Part shown: piece by piece, positions 1 to 11,330 of the stretch
How the letters are laid out: each line of letters begins with the position of its first letter
Position numbering within the stretch: position 1 is the stretch's first letter
Source of the DNA: Isoetes taiwanensis
Taxonomy: Eukaryota; Streptophyta; Lycopodiopsida; Isoetales; Isoetaceae
Reading direction: 5' to 3'
Assembly: GCA_021234155.1 (NCBI GenBank)
Contig: JAJEKV010000038.1
Span: forward strand, 12,988,213-13,052,212
Length of the DNA: 64,000 nucleotides
Made by a program: the position numbers and the translations under genes
Notes under the pieces: model-generated
Seen by the model: the letters and a program-made list of their open reading frames with translations, nothing else
The model's database searches: none
What the model was told of the DNA's origin: nothing

Positions 1-296
1 TAGCATGTGTTGGATATTGGTCATTTTGGGATCCGGACACATATTCCAAAAAGTGGAAAAAGAAACATGACACTAACGCATCAGATGATTGCCTAGTGGT
101 AGTGCATTGAGACTTAGTGGTATAACTATTCCAAAATGTATTTGCAGTTGTTGAAGTGATACAACTTGCAGGATATGTAAAGAGGGTGTTTGATATCATG
201 GTGTCAACATGCAAGAGCTAGAAATGAACATTGATCTACAATGTAGAAGGTTTTTGGATTGCCCCTGTTAAGGGGGCAATTCGTTAGGGGGAGGGT
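1..296 (+). mobile_element. LTR retrotransposon 3' internal end with polypurine tract
   Basis: This looks like the non-coding stretch between the last gene of an LTR retrotransposon and its 3' LTR. The key sign is a ten-base purine run AGGGGGAGGG at 286-295, immediately followed by TTGATT, where an LTR would start. A small hairpin (GCCCC/GGGGC, about 258-280) lies just upstream. No protein similarity is visible in 1-285. The element continues off the left edge, so its family cannot be assigned. Confidence 0.45.
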
Positions 297-634
297 TGAT
301 TTTGGCATATTCTGGCATATCAGGGGTATATCTGATAATCTGACGGCCGTCATTACTGATTGTTTTTCCGGCGGTGAAAAACCTTTTGGTTTTTTTTTGC
401 GTATGAATATATGCTAAGGTTTTCCGTGTTTTGGACGCCAAATTATTTTTTCGGCGATCGGAAACTCGTTTTTTTTTTGTGAAAAACTATTGGTTTTTTT
501 AACCTTTGGGCTAGAGATTCCTTTTTTTAGAATTTATCTTTGGGTTTTTTTACTATCACTACCTATATAAGGCAGATACATTTGTTCCCACTAAAAATTT
601 GCTCCTAATATTTCTAGGCTGAGACGAGCCCACA
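297..634 (+). repeat. Putative 3' LTR
   Basis: Candidate LTR starting TGATTTTGGC directly after the polypurine tract and ending near CCCACA, so it keeps the TG...CA form. It contains a TATA box (ctatataa) at 563-570 about 70 bases before its end and long T runs at 390-550. No second copy was seen in the window, so the LTR identity rests only on the purine tract, TG/CA ends and TATA box. Confidence 0.4.
563..570 (+). promoter_or_regulatory. TATA box in putative LTR
   Basis: The motif ctatataa followed by ggcag fits a plant TATA box. It sits where a U3 promoter would lie relative to the proposed LTR end near 634. Confidence 0.35.
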
Positions 635-2005
635 GTTGGCCACGTTTATTTATTTAGTCCTTTCTAAAATAAGAGGACAAAAATTATTGTCGCCCGACGT
701 TTTTGTTCTTATCTAGTTTGAACGAATCCGCTCCGTGGAATGCTCTCGATCTCCACTTCCCTAGCCGCGGCGTCTGAGGAAGGGGCGGCCTACCTCGACC
801 CGGTGGTGGGATCCCCCCTCCCTCCCCGGGAGCTCGGGCCTCGGCAAAAAGGTTTTGGACATGGCTACTCGGTTTGCAAATAGAAATCAAGAGCTGGAGT
901 TAAACTTATATGGTTGGGCGGGTCCACCTAACGTATTTCTTCTCGAAGCGAAAATGGAGTCTCGGCATTCCAGATCTTGCGTATTGCCGAGGAAAATTTT
1001 TTTGTAAGGATCGCGAGTTCCCAATGAGGCATTGCAACAAATGAAAATTGGTGTTAATCCTTGCGAGGCGAGCCTTGCGTGGCGGGAGCGTTCAAAGCCT
1101 ATAGGGTCATAACACAAGCAACAAGGCTAGAATGCAACGGCTTTAGATCTGCAGAGTCTTCGCCAGATTTGCGACGATCTGCCGAGGGCTTCGGTCGGAT
1201 TTACTGCATTTGCGGGGGATGGTATTTGCGCGGGGACCTCCATCGCCATAGCCCGGCCTTGGGGAAAGAGCTCTCAAGGCAGACAATCTCACGCCATAGC
1301 CTAGCCTTGCCGAATGGCAAAAATTTGCAAGATTCGCAGGGGCTTCAAGGGATCTACTTTGAACTCGAGGGCCTTAAGAGATTTGCGGGGCTTGAAGCCT
1401 TGAAGGGATTTGGTGCATTGCAATGGATCACGCAACATATTTCTGGGGGTGAGGTAGGCCACGCGTCTTGAAGTTTCCTTCCAAGGAACATGGTCGGGCC
1501 CCTGTTTTACTCCCGCCATGCCCTAACTCTTGCAGAGGTACTTACGTCAGAAGCGGGGAAGGTGGGAATTTTGATGAAGGGGATTCGGGGGGCGCCAGTT
1601 TTTGGCCCCGAAAGCTTGTGGCTAGGGATTTCTTGCAAAAAACTGGAGACAAGAGGCAAGGAAAAGAGCAGAAGGCAGTGAAGTGGCTTGACTCGAGTTT
1701 GGGTTCGTTGGTCCTGCAGACAGGGATTTGGGTGTTGATTCAGAAGAAGACAGCATGCGTGTGAATAAGGGAGCCGAACTTATTAGATAGGAGACGGCAA
1801 ATGCCAATATTGAAAGATTGATCTGGGAACAGAGCTCTTTTGGAGAAACATACTGATTCGTTCTCTTTGTTAGTATTGATCTTTTATTGATGCATTGCTA
1901 TGCCCAGTGCTGACAAATTTTCTTCCACGCAGCGACATTTCTGCAAGGCTCATGCCGGATGGCCATGCACCTGAATGTATTTGAACGAATAATTCCGTCT
2001 CCAAT
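635..2005. other. No recognisable gene; GC-rich block
   Basis: A GC-rich block at about 720-880 and a moderately GC-rich stretch at 1,060-1,600 stand out from the AT-rich surroundings. Short imperfect repeats occur (cgccatagccyggccttg near 1,242 and 1,293). The open frames here encode no peptide I recognise. The end of the stretch (about 1,950-2,005) could be the 3' part of the exon of the following pseudogene, but it carries an in-frame TGA. Confidence 0.4.
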
Positions 2006-2620
2006 GCATTTGCTTTTAAATTGGAAGGCAGGAAGGGACGTATCCGTAGGTTTCAATGTGGTGAGTTATCACAAAGATTTATCCACACAAGTTGTGTAAA
2101 TTTCATAAATTTCTTTTCGCTTACAGGTGTTCAAAGCCTTTCTGAGCTTATATCTATCATAAGCAAGGTGTTCAAAGCATTTCTAAGCTTATATCTATTA
2201 TTAAGCAACGTTTGGAAGATATTGATTCATATCGGATCCCTCAATTGATGGTAAGTATCAGTTCACTTCCTGTTGTCATTATTGGTAAATGCAAATCCTA
2301 GGTCATTATTAATGGGTCCTTTCTTTTTGAAGTACGAGGATGATGAAGGTGACCGGGTTACGCTTTGCAAGTGATAGTGATCTAATAGATGCTGTAAATT
2401 TTGCTAGAATTTCCGGATAAAAGGTAAAAGAACATGCCATGTTGTCTTTGTTAAAGTTTGATAGTGTACTGGTTCCGACATTCAAGAATTTGTGTTAAAA
2501 CTGACTAGTTCCAGTACTGCCAGGGTTTGACGCTTTTGCTAGACAGGTCAAGATCTGATACTGGGAAGGGAGTTGGTACTAAATTTAAAATGAAGAATAA
2601 GGAGGGTTGGGGATCATCAT
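2006..2620 (+). pseudogene. CBSCBSPB-type protein, PB1 domain relic with introns
   Basis: Four exon pieces encode a PB1 domain of the plant CBS-domain family CBSCBSPB, whose members carry paired CBS domains and a C-terminal PB1 interaction domain. Exon 1 (to 2,060) reads AFAFKLEGRKGRIRRFQCG. Exon 2 (2,127-2,250) gives LISIIKQRLEDIDSYRIPQLM. Exon 3 (2,333-2,423) opens with the acidic PB1 motif YEDDEGDRVTL followed by SDSDLIDAVNFARISG. Exon 4 starts at 2,524 with GLTLLLD. All three introns keep GT...AG. The coding frame is broken three ways: a 41-bp tandem duplication in exon 2 (2,127-2,167 and 2,168-2,208), one extra T near 2,372, and a TAA near the end of exon 3 where the family has Q or W. 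The CBS domains are not visible upstream. Either a dead gene end or a captured gene fragment. Confidence 0.78.
2127..2208 (+). repeat. 41-bp tandem duplication inside exon
   Basis: Two adjacent imperfect copies begin gtgttcaaagc and end near aagca. The unit is 41 bases, not a multiple of three, so it shifts the PB1 reading frame. The first base of the duplicated unit is the first base of the exon, so the duplication begins exactly at the splice acceptor. Confidence 0.75.
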
Positions 2621-4271
2621 ATGGAGTTTACATTCTTTGCGGCAATGGTTGGCAAAGCAGGGGCGGTGAATTACCTTTGGTTACAACCTTTTATTTGTTC
2701 ATACTATGCCCACTAACCCCGTAAGCATAAATTATTGATGTGAAAGCCTAAGGCGCTTCTCGTCTTGCGGTAATATATTTATTCTGCAACATCATATTAT
2801 CTTGATAATTTGTTCTCAAGAACCCACTAGATCATAGCGGAAGAAGGCCGCTACTTTGATCCATATTGTAATGACAAAAATTGTATTTGGATGGAAAAAT
2901 ATGTGCACAAAAAACGCAAAAAGTTGCATTAAATTCCGTTGGTGGCAATTTGAGCTATAGAGGGCTGTCTGAATTCCACCAATGGCAATTTGAACCAAAA
3001 GAAAGCTGTCCATTTCTGATGTATGCAACTATGCGACAAAAAGCTTTGAGTTGTTCCTGTAAAGTCAGATGGGATTCTGCCAATACTTTAATATGATATT
3101 TGTTTTCTTCTGATGTTTCTTAATGCTTTGGATGCAGAACATCATTCCCAGCACAATGCTGCTAAGGTGAGCATTGACATTTCTGTCACTCTTTATTGTG
3201 ATGTTAATAATTTATGTTTTATGTATCTATTATACTAAGTTTGTTAATTTGCAACATGTGTCGTGGCTAAAGTGTTTCCAAAGACTCAATGGGAAACTTC
3301 GGCATGGCATGGCATTCATGGCGACCACCTTTTTCTCCAACAAAGGTGCGGTGAGCTTAATCGACCGGAGTTAACGGCGATTCGGGGAGTCTACAAATAC
3401 TTGGGTCCTGCAAGAATCCGATAGAGGGACATCATTGATTTGAATCGGTGTGGGATCTCAAGCTTTGTTTTGCGGCTCTCCCGCAGAATCCGGCGATAAC
3501 AAACCTTCAGCCTCGGCCGGTGAACCGGGTCCCCGATTATTTTGTTGCCCAAGACGGACTGTAACTCCTTGATCCAAGCCGGATCAGCAAGGATATCTGG
3601 CTTTTCGGTTAAGCCTAAGATTGTATTGAGTTCTATTCCTTGGTGATTGAATTCAGCCCATACTATTGTAAGATTGGTTTGATCATAAGCCGAAGGGATA
3701 ATAAGCTATGATCAATTCCTTTCATTCATTTCCCTTGGAAATTGCCTTAGTTCTTGTCTTGGATCCGGTTGGGTGGAGACTGGATGCCCAAATCCATTGG
3801 TTGTGGAAACCAAAGCTGTTTGTTCTTATCTAAAGATTGTTCCTTCTTGACTTTGCAAGTAGCTACGCCTTTAAGTTTTTCCCTTAAAGTGTCGTCATCG
3901 AAAGCAAAACTAAACACTTTTATATAAATGATTTACTTTTACGTGATTTTAAAAATTCAAATCCCATATGTTACTCATGTTATTCAACACTAAGTCGAAC
4001 CCTACACCTCAAAGGACTTAACCATTCAACACAAACACATGCTAATAAATAATGTTCAAAATCTACATCTAAACATCAAAAAAAAAGTTACGCATCACCC
4101 TTAACAAAACAAAAAAAATACACATGAATTGTCAACACGGGATCAGAATAGAAAAACAACATCTTCGTGATATTGGCCACTTACCTCTTTGCCTTGCAAA
4201 AACAAAGACATATGCAACGAAATGATTCATCCATGTTCCTATACTACTTTCAAAATAATTAAATAATTTAA
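2621..4271. other. No recognisable gene
   Basis: Mostly AT-rich DNA. A more GC-balanced stretch at 3,250-3,620 may be gene-derived, but no frame gives a family I know. Nothing else is supported. Confidence 0.4.
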
Positions 4272-4490
4272 ATAATAGATAGATAGATAGTATTTTAATG
4301 TCACACCACTAGGCAGCATCCAACTGGACATGTGACCACACTACATTGCTTTGTTGGGCCCTGCCCCCAACCACTTTACATTGCGTCTGTGGGTTTTGAC
4401 ACCCAACAGTTCAAAGTGCGATTCTGGGCGGTCTCAAACTCGAGACCTATAGTTGCTAGACCTAGTGTATTACCACTAGACTAAACGACC
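4272..4490 (-). mobile_element. tRNA-derived SINE with (TATC)n tail
   Basis: Read on the minus strand, the 5' end is tRNA-like: GGTCGTTTAGTCTAGTGGTA gives a box A (TAGTCTAGTGG), and GAGTTTGAGACC about 50 bases on is a degenerate box B. The head most resembles a plant tRNA-Pro type sequence. A roughly 150-base unrelated body follows, ending GTGTGACATTAAAATA and then (CTAT)n at 4,291-4,272. The order tRNA head, body, simple-repeat tail is the standard SINE layout. Clear target duplications were not found. The tail unit matches the tail of the large LINE at 38,783. Confidence 0.6.
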
Positions 4491-5828
4491 AGACGCATGA
4501 AGATACATTTATAAAGCTTTATTCATAATAGCATTTTGGGGGCAATCCACAGTGCTTTGCACCTTGTTATTTATAACAACTTAGTAGGTGGCCTAATGCC
4601 TAGGAGGGGATTTGAGATCATATCGAATTCTCTTGTTTAACCCATTTTTTTAACCCGTTCTCTTGTTTGAGATGTTGGTTAAGTAAATACCAATAATATG
4701 AGGAGTTGGAGCATTTGAAAGATTCTCATAATTGTCAAGGGCAAAAGTAAGTGCTTTTGAGGACACAGGGATCTGGTCAAAGGATTGAGTAAATAGAGAA
4801 TGATCTTAAATACTTTTGGTCAAGGTAGATTGAAAAATAATTTGACCTATGTTGGACATATAATAGGAAAGAAATTTTATCCACATTGCAAGTGCTGATT
4901 AGAATAGCAGTATCCTTGGTTGTAGGGCGTAGCTGTTGCAGTAAAGACTATACATAGCATTGGAACATAAAAGTATAAGGACATACCCGAGCTGAGATGG
5001 AAGGGAATGCTATAGAAATGTAAAGTGCTACATTTGAAATAGAAAGGTACAGTAACATGCTCAGGAACTCAGGGTTACCCCCTATATACTTGTGCTTTCT
5101 TATGGAGTCATTTCAAGGACATATTGAAAGGATGTTAGTTCATCACAATCTATCAAGGAAAGTAAGCATATGTTGGGGAATGCATCATGTGACTCTTGCT
5201 AGTGATGGAAGGAATCTTGATGGTTTGAATGGCTTAGATTGGATCCAACGTATTCTAGCTCGAGTTAGTAAAGGAGAAATTGGATTATGCGTGAGAGCAT
5301 GCCAGCAATTTTTTAGTGTGAGAATAGAGGTCTTGTTTGATATGTAAAGTAAGGGCTTTTATAGCTTGACTGGTGTCTGGAAAAAATTCAACGCTACACA
5401 ATAGAAATTAACCTATGTAACGGGCATGGATATATGAGAGCAGGTGAGCAATATCTATCGAATTTACTTTTATAGCTTAAGATATTTGATAAGTATTTCA
5501 TATGTTAAATAGGCTTCTTTGAGAGAATCTATATTGTAGACTATGATTGTAATCATTCTAGGCTCTCTTATATTGATTAACTGTGCTTTATAGCCTTGAG
5601 ATACCCAGATTGAAGACTTAGTTATGTATTCTACTTGTCACTTTTTGGATTTGGCCACCACAGAAGTTTCATATGAGTACATATCGAGTTTGATCTGAGC
5701 ATCTATGTTGCCATGGTGGGCTTAGTATTTTAGTGCGTAGAATCCTCTACAGAAAATGGTAGATTCATTCTGTGGATGAAGTTGCATTAGTCGTGGTTGG
5801 GTTTTTTGCATTAGCCTTGGTTGGTTGG
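4491..5828. other. No recognisable gene
   Basis: AT-rich DNA. The longest frame (5,057-5,347, plus, 96 codons) has no recognisable domain and ordinary composition for random sequence, so it is not called as a gene. Confidence 0.4.
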
Positions 5829-6212
5829 TTAACACAAACCATTACACACAACACTTTAAATTAGATTCCCCCTAAACCCACCTTTGATTTGGGTGCATAT
5901 TCACACGGGGGTGACTCCGGGAAACGTGGCATATTCACGACTTATTCTTTGATTTGGACCATAGATAGTGATCCTCGTTTGGGGGATATGCTCGTACAAG
6001 TTTTTTTATACTGTATAATGAGAGTTGCGAAATACTATAAGGTTTGAGGCAATGTACTCAATGGTGTTGATTTCATGCATGTATTATACTGTTTTAGGAG
6101 GTATAACAGGGGCTCGCTGCTCACATCAACCCCCCTGTGAATATACACCCAAACCAAAGGGGGTTTTAGGGGGAATTTAATTTAAAGTGTTCGATGTAAT
6201 GGTTTATGTTAA
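5829..6212. mobile_element. Fold-back MITE, copy 1
   Basis: The two ends are long imperfect inverted repeats of roughly 85-90 bases. The left begins TTAACACAAACCATTACA and contains TTCCCCCTAAACCCACC. The right, reverse-complemented, begins TTAACATAAACCATTACA with the same inner blocks. The middle of about 200 bases has no coding potential. A related copy lies at 12,490-12,815. Similarity between the two loci continues to the right of the inverted repeat (ggccccttc-gggcc, 6,226-6,242 and 12,863-12,880), so the true end may be further right or the MITE sits in another repeat. The TTAA at both edges could be a target duplication, but this is not proven. Confidence 0.65.
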
Positions 6213-6545
6213 TTAACAAATTTTTTTGGCCCCTTCAGGGCCTTTGGAATGGTGTAGAGATGGATGAAGAAAGTTGATATATCCAACCAACCATAATGAC
6301 AACACATCAATAGGGTCTGCCATATGCAGGTGGTGGTTGCACTGATGGTGGCAGGACTAATTGAACTTGATCTTCATTTATAGGGTTCTCTGGTACAGTA
6401 ATAATGTTTGGATCAACATCGTGTTGACTTTAGGCATCGGAGGAATGTCATGTAGAATTGATGGATTGGGAGATTCTATAGTCTGCATGAACATAAAGGA
6501 AAGAAATTGGTTAGATTGATATTAATTTAGAAAATAGAATTTTAC

Positions 6546-6703
6546 TAGCGAAATAAAATTGAATCAAATAAAAGCTTTCGACATGGATATGCTCTACAAT
6601 AATGTTTTATTCACAAATCTTTAGTAGCGAAATAAAATTGAATCAAGTAAAAGCTTTTGACATTGATATGCTCGACAATAATGTTTTATTCACAAACCAT
6701 TGC
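6546..6703. repeat. 79-bp tandem duplication
   Basis: Two neighbouring copies of a unit beginning tagcgaaataaaattgaatc (6,546 and 6,625) differ at only a few positions. The sequence is non-coding. Confidence 0.75.
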
Positions 6704-8659
6704 ATGGAAGACAACAACATCAGCGTTACTCTACAGTAATAATTGGTGAGGTTCATAAAGAACCAGTGACACTTTGTCACGGGTTGCTTAACTTTGGTTT
6801 AACAGGTGAAGAGAATCGGCCAGTTTGGTGATGTGGAGTAGGTTTCCTGTAACAGTCGGTGAAGCGGGATCAAGGATAGAGATTTTGAAGCAAGCTTGCT
6901 CTGTTAGCATTCCACGTATTGTTACTTCAGCTACAGCTATTTTTCTTTCACAATGAAACCATTGTTTATCAATCCATATGATTTTGAATGCTCCATCTCT
7001 AGCTTAAAGGTAATGCATGATTCACCTTCTGGTTCGATTAAAGTTCCAAACCTACAATATAAATGCATTCTTGTGGCCACTGTTTGAGTGATCTGCAAGA
7101 CTCAAAAAAGGGCGTGGAATAATCCGACTGTTGTGTGCACAGGAATCCGTTTGTTGATTGAAGCTGAAGGCTGGCTGCTATGAACAATTCGGCAGACCAA
7201 GAATATCCAAGAAGTTGGAAGCAAACAGGGGGCCTAAACTCTAAACTCTTTTTGAATCTGCAGCAAATCTTAGAACAGACAAAGAGAAGGAAACAAAGGA
7301 GGGTTTTGCAGCATTGCATTGTAGAACCAGGAAACCAATACCTTGTAAAAAACCCATTATGCTAACTGAAGAAACATTAAAAAACAAATACCTTTGTAAG
7401 TGTGAGCAAAAAATCCACCTCGTGATAACCTTCTATCAGTGAAAATATGTGCAGAGTACACATGCATACACATGCGCAATGTTCATGCACAAACACATGC
7501 AGAGAAAGACAACAACCCTCGGATTGATTCAGCCAACAAAAATCAATGGCCTATAAAGGTTGCACTCTAGAAATACTATTTTATACACTCAACAAATACA
7601 ACAACGAAATCAAAGAAAAACCACGTGAAAAAACATATAAAAATCTTAAAGTAACCCCCTGTTATTGTGCTAGATATAGACATAGTTAGTAACATTTGAG
7701 TTTGATTTCCCAAATTCGTCGTTGATGGTCAATACACTTGACCTATGTAACAGATATCTTTAACTTGACTTGCTTATTATGTTTAGCAAGCTAGGTAAGT
7801 TTGAAAAGATATGAGGTAGTTTATATAAGATAAACCATTTGGCACTCGAGTATTGAGGCAGCTTATATTTGTTAAGGCCATAGAAGTATCACGAAGGGAT
7901 CTTTATTTCATGTTGAGTGTTCTTTTATTTGGTATGATTAAGATGCCACATATAAAGAAGATTATTTATAAATAAAAAGTATTTATTGGTGAGATATCTC
8001 TATGCGTATATTGGAATCTTAAGACGAGTTGATTGCCACTTGGAATTATTTTGAGCTGCATTTTCATATCTAAGTCAAGTAAAGCCTTCCATGCATGTTA
8101 CAGATCATGAAACAGAGTTAATTTTGGAGAAGCTTATTGCATCAACTTAGTAGTTAGGGAGATGAATGGCATCTTAGTGATGTTCAGATTAGGCTTAAGT
8201 AGCCAATATTATTTATCATGAGACATGAGCTATTTTACGAACAAAGTCCTTAATTGATATTGTCAAGAACTTCAAGACGAATATGGTTTAATGGTATTGG
8301 TGGTTAACAATGATATGTTGAGAAGAAGAGCAGTTCCTTGCAGATTGGTTTGAATCTTGAAATTTCACTTGTTACAACGTATGTATGCTTTCCATTCTGC
8401 TAAGGAAGTGTGGTGCTCCAATAGGAAAATGGATGTCTAGATGGGTTTGATTCCTTAGGATAGAACTTTTATGTCTGAAGAAGATTGAGGCGGTATAAGC
8501 AAGCCCGATTAACTTGTTGATTGTGTAGGGAAAAAATTATTATATTCATGACAGCTAGCAAGGGAAGGAAGGATGAGGTGTTATCATATAGTTGGTCATG
8601 AAGGTTCAATTCTATGATTGATTGGATACTCCATTACTTTGGAACGACCCAGGACATGG
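6704..8659. other. Unidentified DNA with a shared repeat fragment
   Basis: No gene recognised. A stretch at about 7,555-7,680 (gcactctagaaatact ... taaccccctgttattgtgct) is similar to 14,985-15,100, so both hold fragments of the same dispersed repeat. The part leading to 8,660 may be decayed retrotransposon, judged only by the LTR-like sequence that follows. Confidence 0.35.
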
Positions 8660-9235
8660 GTTAAATTTTAGAATGGGAGAATGTAATGAGCTTGCCCTGT
8701 TAGCCAGCATATAATTTATATTTCCCTATTGATGATTACTGAGGATATTCCAATTGATCATTACATGAGTAATATATACTATGTATGAGAAATTTATACA
8801 AAATTCATGTGATAAAAGAAAAAAGCATCTCTATGAGGGTTTCTGGAAGGAGGCAGAAGGAGCAATTTCTGGGCAATTTTGCTGGCCGAACTGTGGAGCA
8901 TCATATCTCGGCAACCCAAGGTAATCAAGTAAGTTTTACTTTGATGGAAAGAATTTTAAATTAGCTTTCCAGATTGGATCTGATAAGCCAAAATTCATCC
9001 ACATGAGTGAGATATGGCAGAAAGAGTAAAGTTGTGTCAGAATTGGCTGCACCATTGTATCCCTTTGTACAGCTTGCTTCCTGGATCTAGGAGCCGAAAC
9101 GAGGGGATGTTTTGAGAAGAAAACACGTAGAAGAAGTCAAAAAACCATTGTTGAAGTGGTTCCTAGGTGGGTGATTTGCCGCTTACACCATGAGATGCTT
9201 AGATTGCTTAGATTGTTCTTGTTGTTGCAGAAAAG
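8660..9235 (+). mobile_element. Gypsy-type polypurine tract and LTR remnant
   Basis: The stretch ttagaatgggagaatg followed by TGTAATGAGC (TG at 8,682) is the usual junction between the 3' polypurine tract and LTR of plant Ty3/gypsy elements. Inside, phrases such as 'catatctcggcaaccc' and 'catccacatgagtgagatatggcag' resemble gypsy LTR text known from plant genomes. A plausible LTR end is the CA of ttgttgttgcag near 9,232. No coding domain is visible upstream, so this is a remnant or solo LTR. Confidence 0.4.
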
Positions 9236-10093
9236 AATCGAGATTTAATGATTTGAATAGTGTTAAAGGAATCTGAGTGATCTTGAATGTGATAATGCGA
9301 GATTGAATGTCTTTTGCCACAGTGGAATATAAGAGGAAGTAAGAACTAAGCTAAGGTTATTGCAAGAAGTCCGAGAATAGTCTTTAGAATTGCAGATAGT
9401 CGTGCAAACCTTGCATGGAATAAACGAAATCCTAGCATTAGCAACAACAATATAAAGATTGTTCTACTTGGGAGAAGCCAGAACTCAATTAAAACCTTGG
9501 AGATCATGTAGCTTATGGGGGCTTCATGGAGGTTTTAGCAAGGGCATGAAAAGCGCCACCGACTCCATGAGATAAGAAGCTAATTTAGAAGATAGACAAA
9601 GATGTATATGTATCTTTGGTGATTAGATTGAAGTTAAGATGCTAAAATAAACCATGATATAGAATTGCACTGCTAAAAAACAATCGTGGAGTTAATATGA
9701 GACAGGTTAATAGTAAGAGGATGTATGCCAAAGGCAGCCTAGAGAAGCTTATGGGGGCTTCTGGAGTATGGCAATGGCATGGAGCTATTGTTGACCGAAT
9801 AAAGTGCTAAGATATGTAATTAATTTATTAGTAAGAAAAACAAGCTAATAATTGAATTGCATATGAGTATTCTGTAAATACATATGAGTACTCTATAAAA
9901 TGTTCACTTCTTATGGATGGAGTCTTTGGGGAAGCATGCCAGTGGAAGCATGTTGTAGTTGCTAAGTGATCCTTGTACCTTGTATGGATGTAAATTGTAG
10001 AGATATCATGATTGCTTGGGAATAGGATATTATGACATCCTAGAATAAGCTTTTCCTATGGAGAGAAAAATGCTAGACCTTTTATCTGTTCTT
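9236..10093. other. No recognisable gene
   Basis: AT-rich DNA without a supportable feature. The phrase 'cttatgggggctt' recurs at about 9,511 and 9,748, hinting at an old duplication. Confidence 0.35.
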
Positions 10094-10181
10094 GTATAAT
10101 GTATCTAGACATGTTAAATGCTTAGATACCATGGTTAGTATAATGTATCTAGACATGTTAAATGCTTAGATACCATGGTTA
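10094..10181. repeat. 44-bp perfect tandem duplication
   Basis: Two adjacent identical copies of a 44-base unit starting gtataatgtatctagacatg. No coding role is visible. The perfect identity suggests a recent event. Confidence 0.85.
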
Positions 10182-10728
10182 TGTGCCAAGGTTGCATTAT
10201 GTTAGCATGTAGTTGAATATTTGACATCATAATGTGGTAGAACATGAATGTGATGTGTTCTCTATGGTCTCATTGCAAGTGTTAGCATTGTTCCTGGTAA
10301 ATGTATAGAAAATGCATGTGAATTATGACTCTTGATTCTTGGATCATATGATGATAAATATGATTTTAAATCTGACATGTGGGGCATGTGTTAAGTTCTT
10401 GGCTGATGCATGAGTGCATATTCTCCATGGTCGGAGCGCATTTGCAGTGGCTTGAACTTGCGGTTGTTTCTTGTTTTTTACATCGAGTGTTGTCACTCCA
10501 GCGAGGGTGCTTCGTCGTGCTACATGGCTTGGAAGTGGTCCTCTAGTGCTGGACGCAAGGTAGGAGGGTGTATACACATGAGGCTTACCCCCATCCCCCG
10601 TGATTTGCTACAGGGCGCCCAGTGGCCTTCATAGAATCGGACCGATAAGGGATTCCAGTTCAAACTGTCATAAACCTACGTGAGAACAAGGAAAATACTT
10701 GAAAAATATGCAAGAAATACGGAGGGAA

Positions 10729-10885
10729 TGTGACATTCCTAACCGACATGCCCTTAACCAACTGGGCAAAACCGTCTAGACGTTTATGAGTAGTCACTTC
10801 TACCCATTTATGCCGGGTGTACGGGAACGCCTACGTGCACATTCAAGGTTCGAATACTCGAGTAGTCTACCATGGGCCCGTTACA
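10729..10885 (-). repeat. TRIM LTR (3' copy on minus strand)
   Basis: Direct repeat, TG...CA, similar to 11,024-11,182 with differences mainly at its outer end (tgtgacattcc against tgcaacgttcc) and in the middle. Confidence 0.88.
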
Positions 10886-11009
10886 GTCTCTCCCACTAGA
10901 ACTATGCTCGTCCTCGAGCATCCAAGGCTATACCATGTCACAATGATTACCAAGTCTTTGCAAATTACCCATGCATATAGGCACTCATGGAGACTCAAAC
11001 TCGGGACTT

Positions 11010-11021
11010 GCTCTGATACCA
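11010..11021 (-). promoter_or_regulatory. TRIM primer binding site
   Basis: TGGTATCAGAGC on the minus strand is complementary to the 3' end of plant initiator tRNA-Met. It starts after a GT spacer following the LTR end. Confidence 0.88.
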
Positions 11022-11023
11022 AC

Positions 11024-11182
11024 TGCAACGTTCCTAACCGACATGCCCTTAACCAACTGGGCAAAACCATCTAGACGTTTATGAGTAGTCACTTCTACCC
11101 ATTTATGCCGGTGTCTCGAGAACGCCCCACAGGCACATTCAAGGTTCGAATACTCGAGCGGTCTACCATGGGGCCCGTTACA
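11024..11182 (-). repeat. TRIM LTR (5' copy on minus strand)
   Basis: Direct repeat partner of 10,729-10,885, with TG...CA ends and the flanking GGGAA at 11,183-11,187. Confidence 0.88.
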
Positions 11183-11330
11183 GGGAATACGCCAAGATTG
11201 GCGAAGAATCTAAGATATGAACAAGAATCAGGAGAACAATGGCCCGAAGGCAAGCAGGAACACGAGACAGATGCCTAGAAGGCTCAAGATTGACATTGAA
11301 CCGGAATGGTTCGACAAGAAGGAAGTGCCA

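Larger units (their letters stand above)
10729..11182 (-). mobile_element. TRIM: miniature LTR retrotransposon, complete
   Basis: A 454-bp element with two direct repeats of 157 and 159 bases (10,729-10,885 and 11,024-11,182) around a 138-base core. Both repeats start TG and end CA; on the minus strand they begin TGTAACGGGCCC. Two bases after the upstream repeat on the minus strand comes TGGTATCAGAGC (11,021-11,010), the initiator tRNA-Met primer binding site. Just before the downstream repeat lies the purine tract GTGGGAGAGA (10,897-10,888). The element is flanked on both sides by GGGAA (10,724-10,728 and 11,183-11,187), a perfect 5-bp target duplication. There is no gag or pol, so it needs enzymes from another element. 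The core end resembles gypsy-type leader/PPT text (TCGAGGACGAGCAT) although the primer site is the one common in copia. Confidence 0.92.

Noticed and set aside
5057-5347. 96-codon plus-strand ORF
   Set aside because: No domain, no promoter or splice context, and chance length for this much sequence.
10960-11075. A tRNA gene or tRNA-derived SINE (tRNA-like text and TGGTATCAGAGC)
   Set aside because: The direct repeats, primer site, purine tract and GGGAA duplication explain the region completely as a TRIM.
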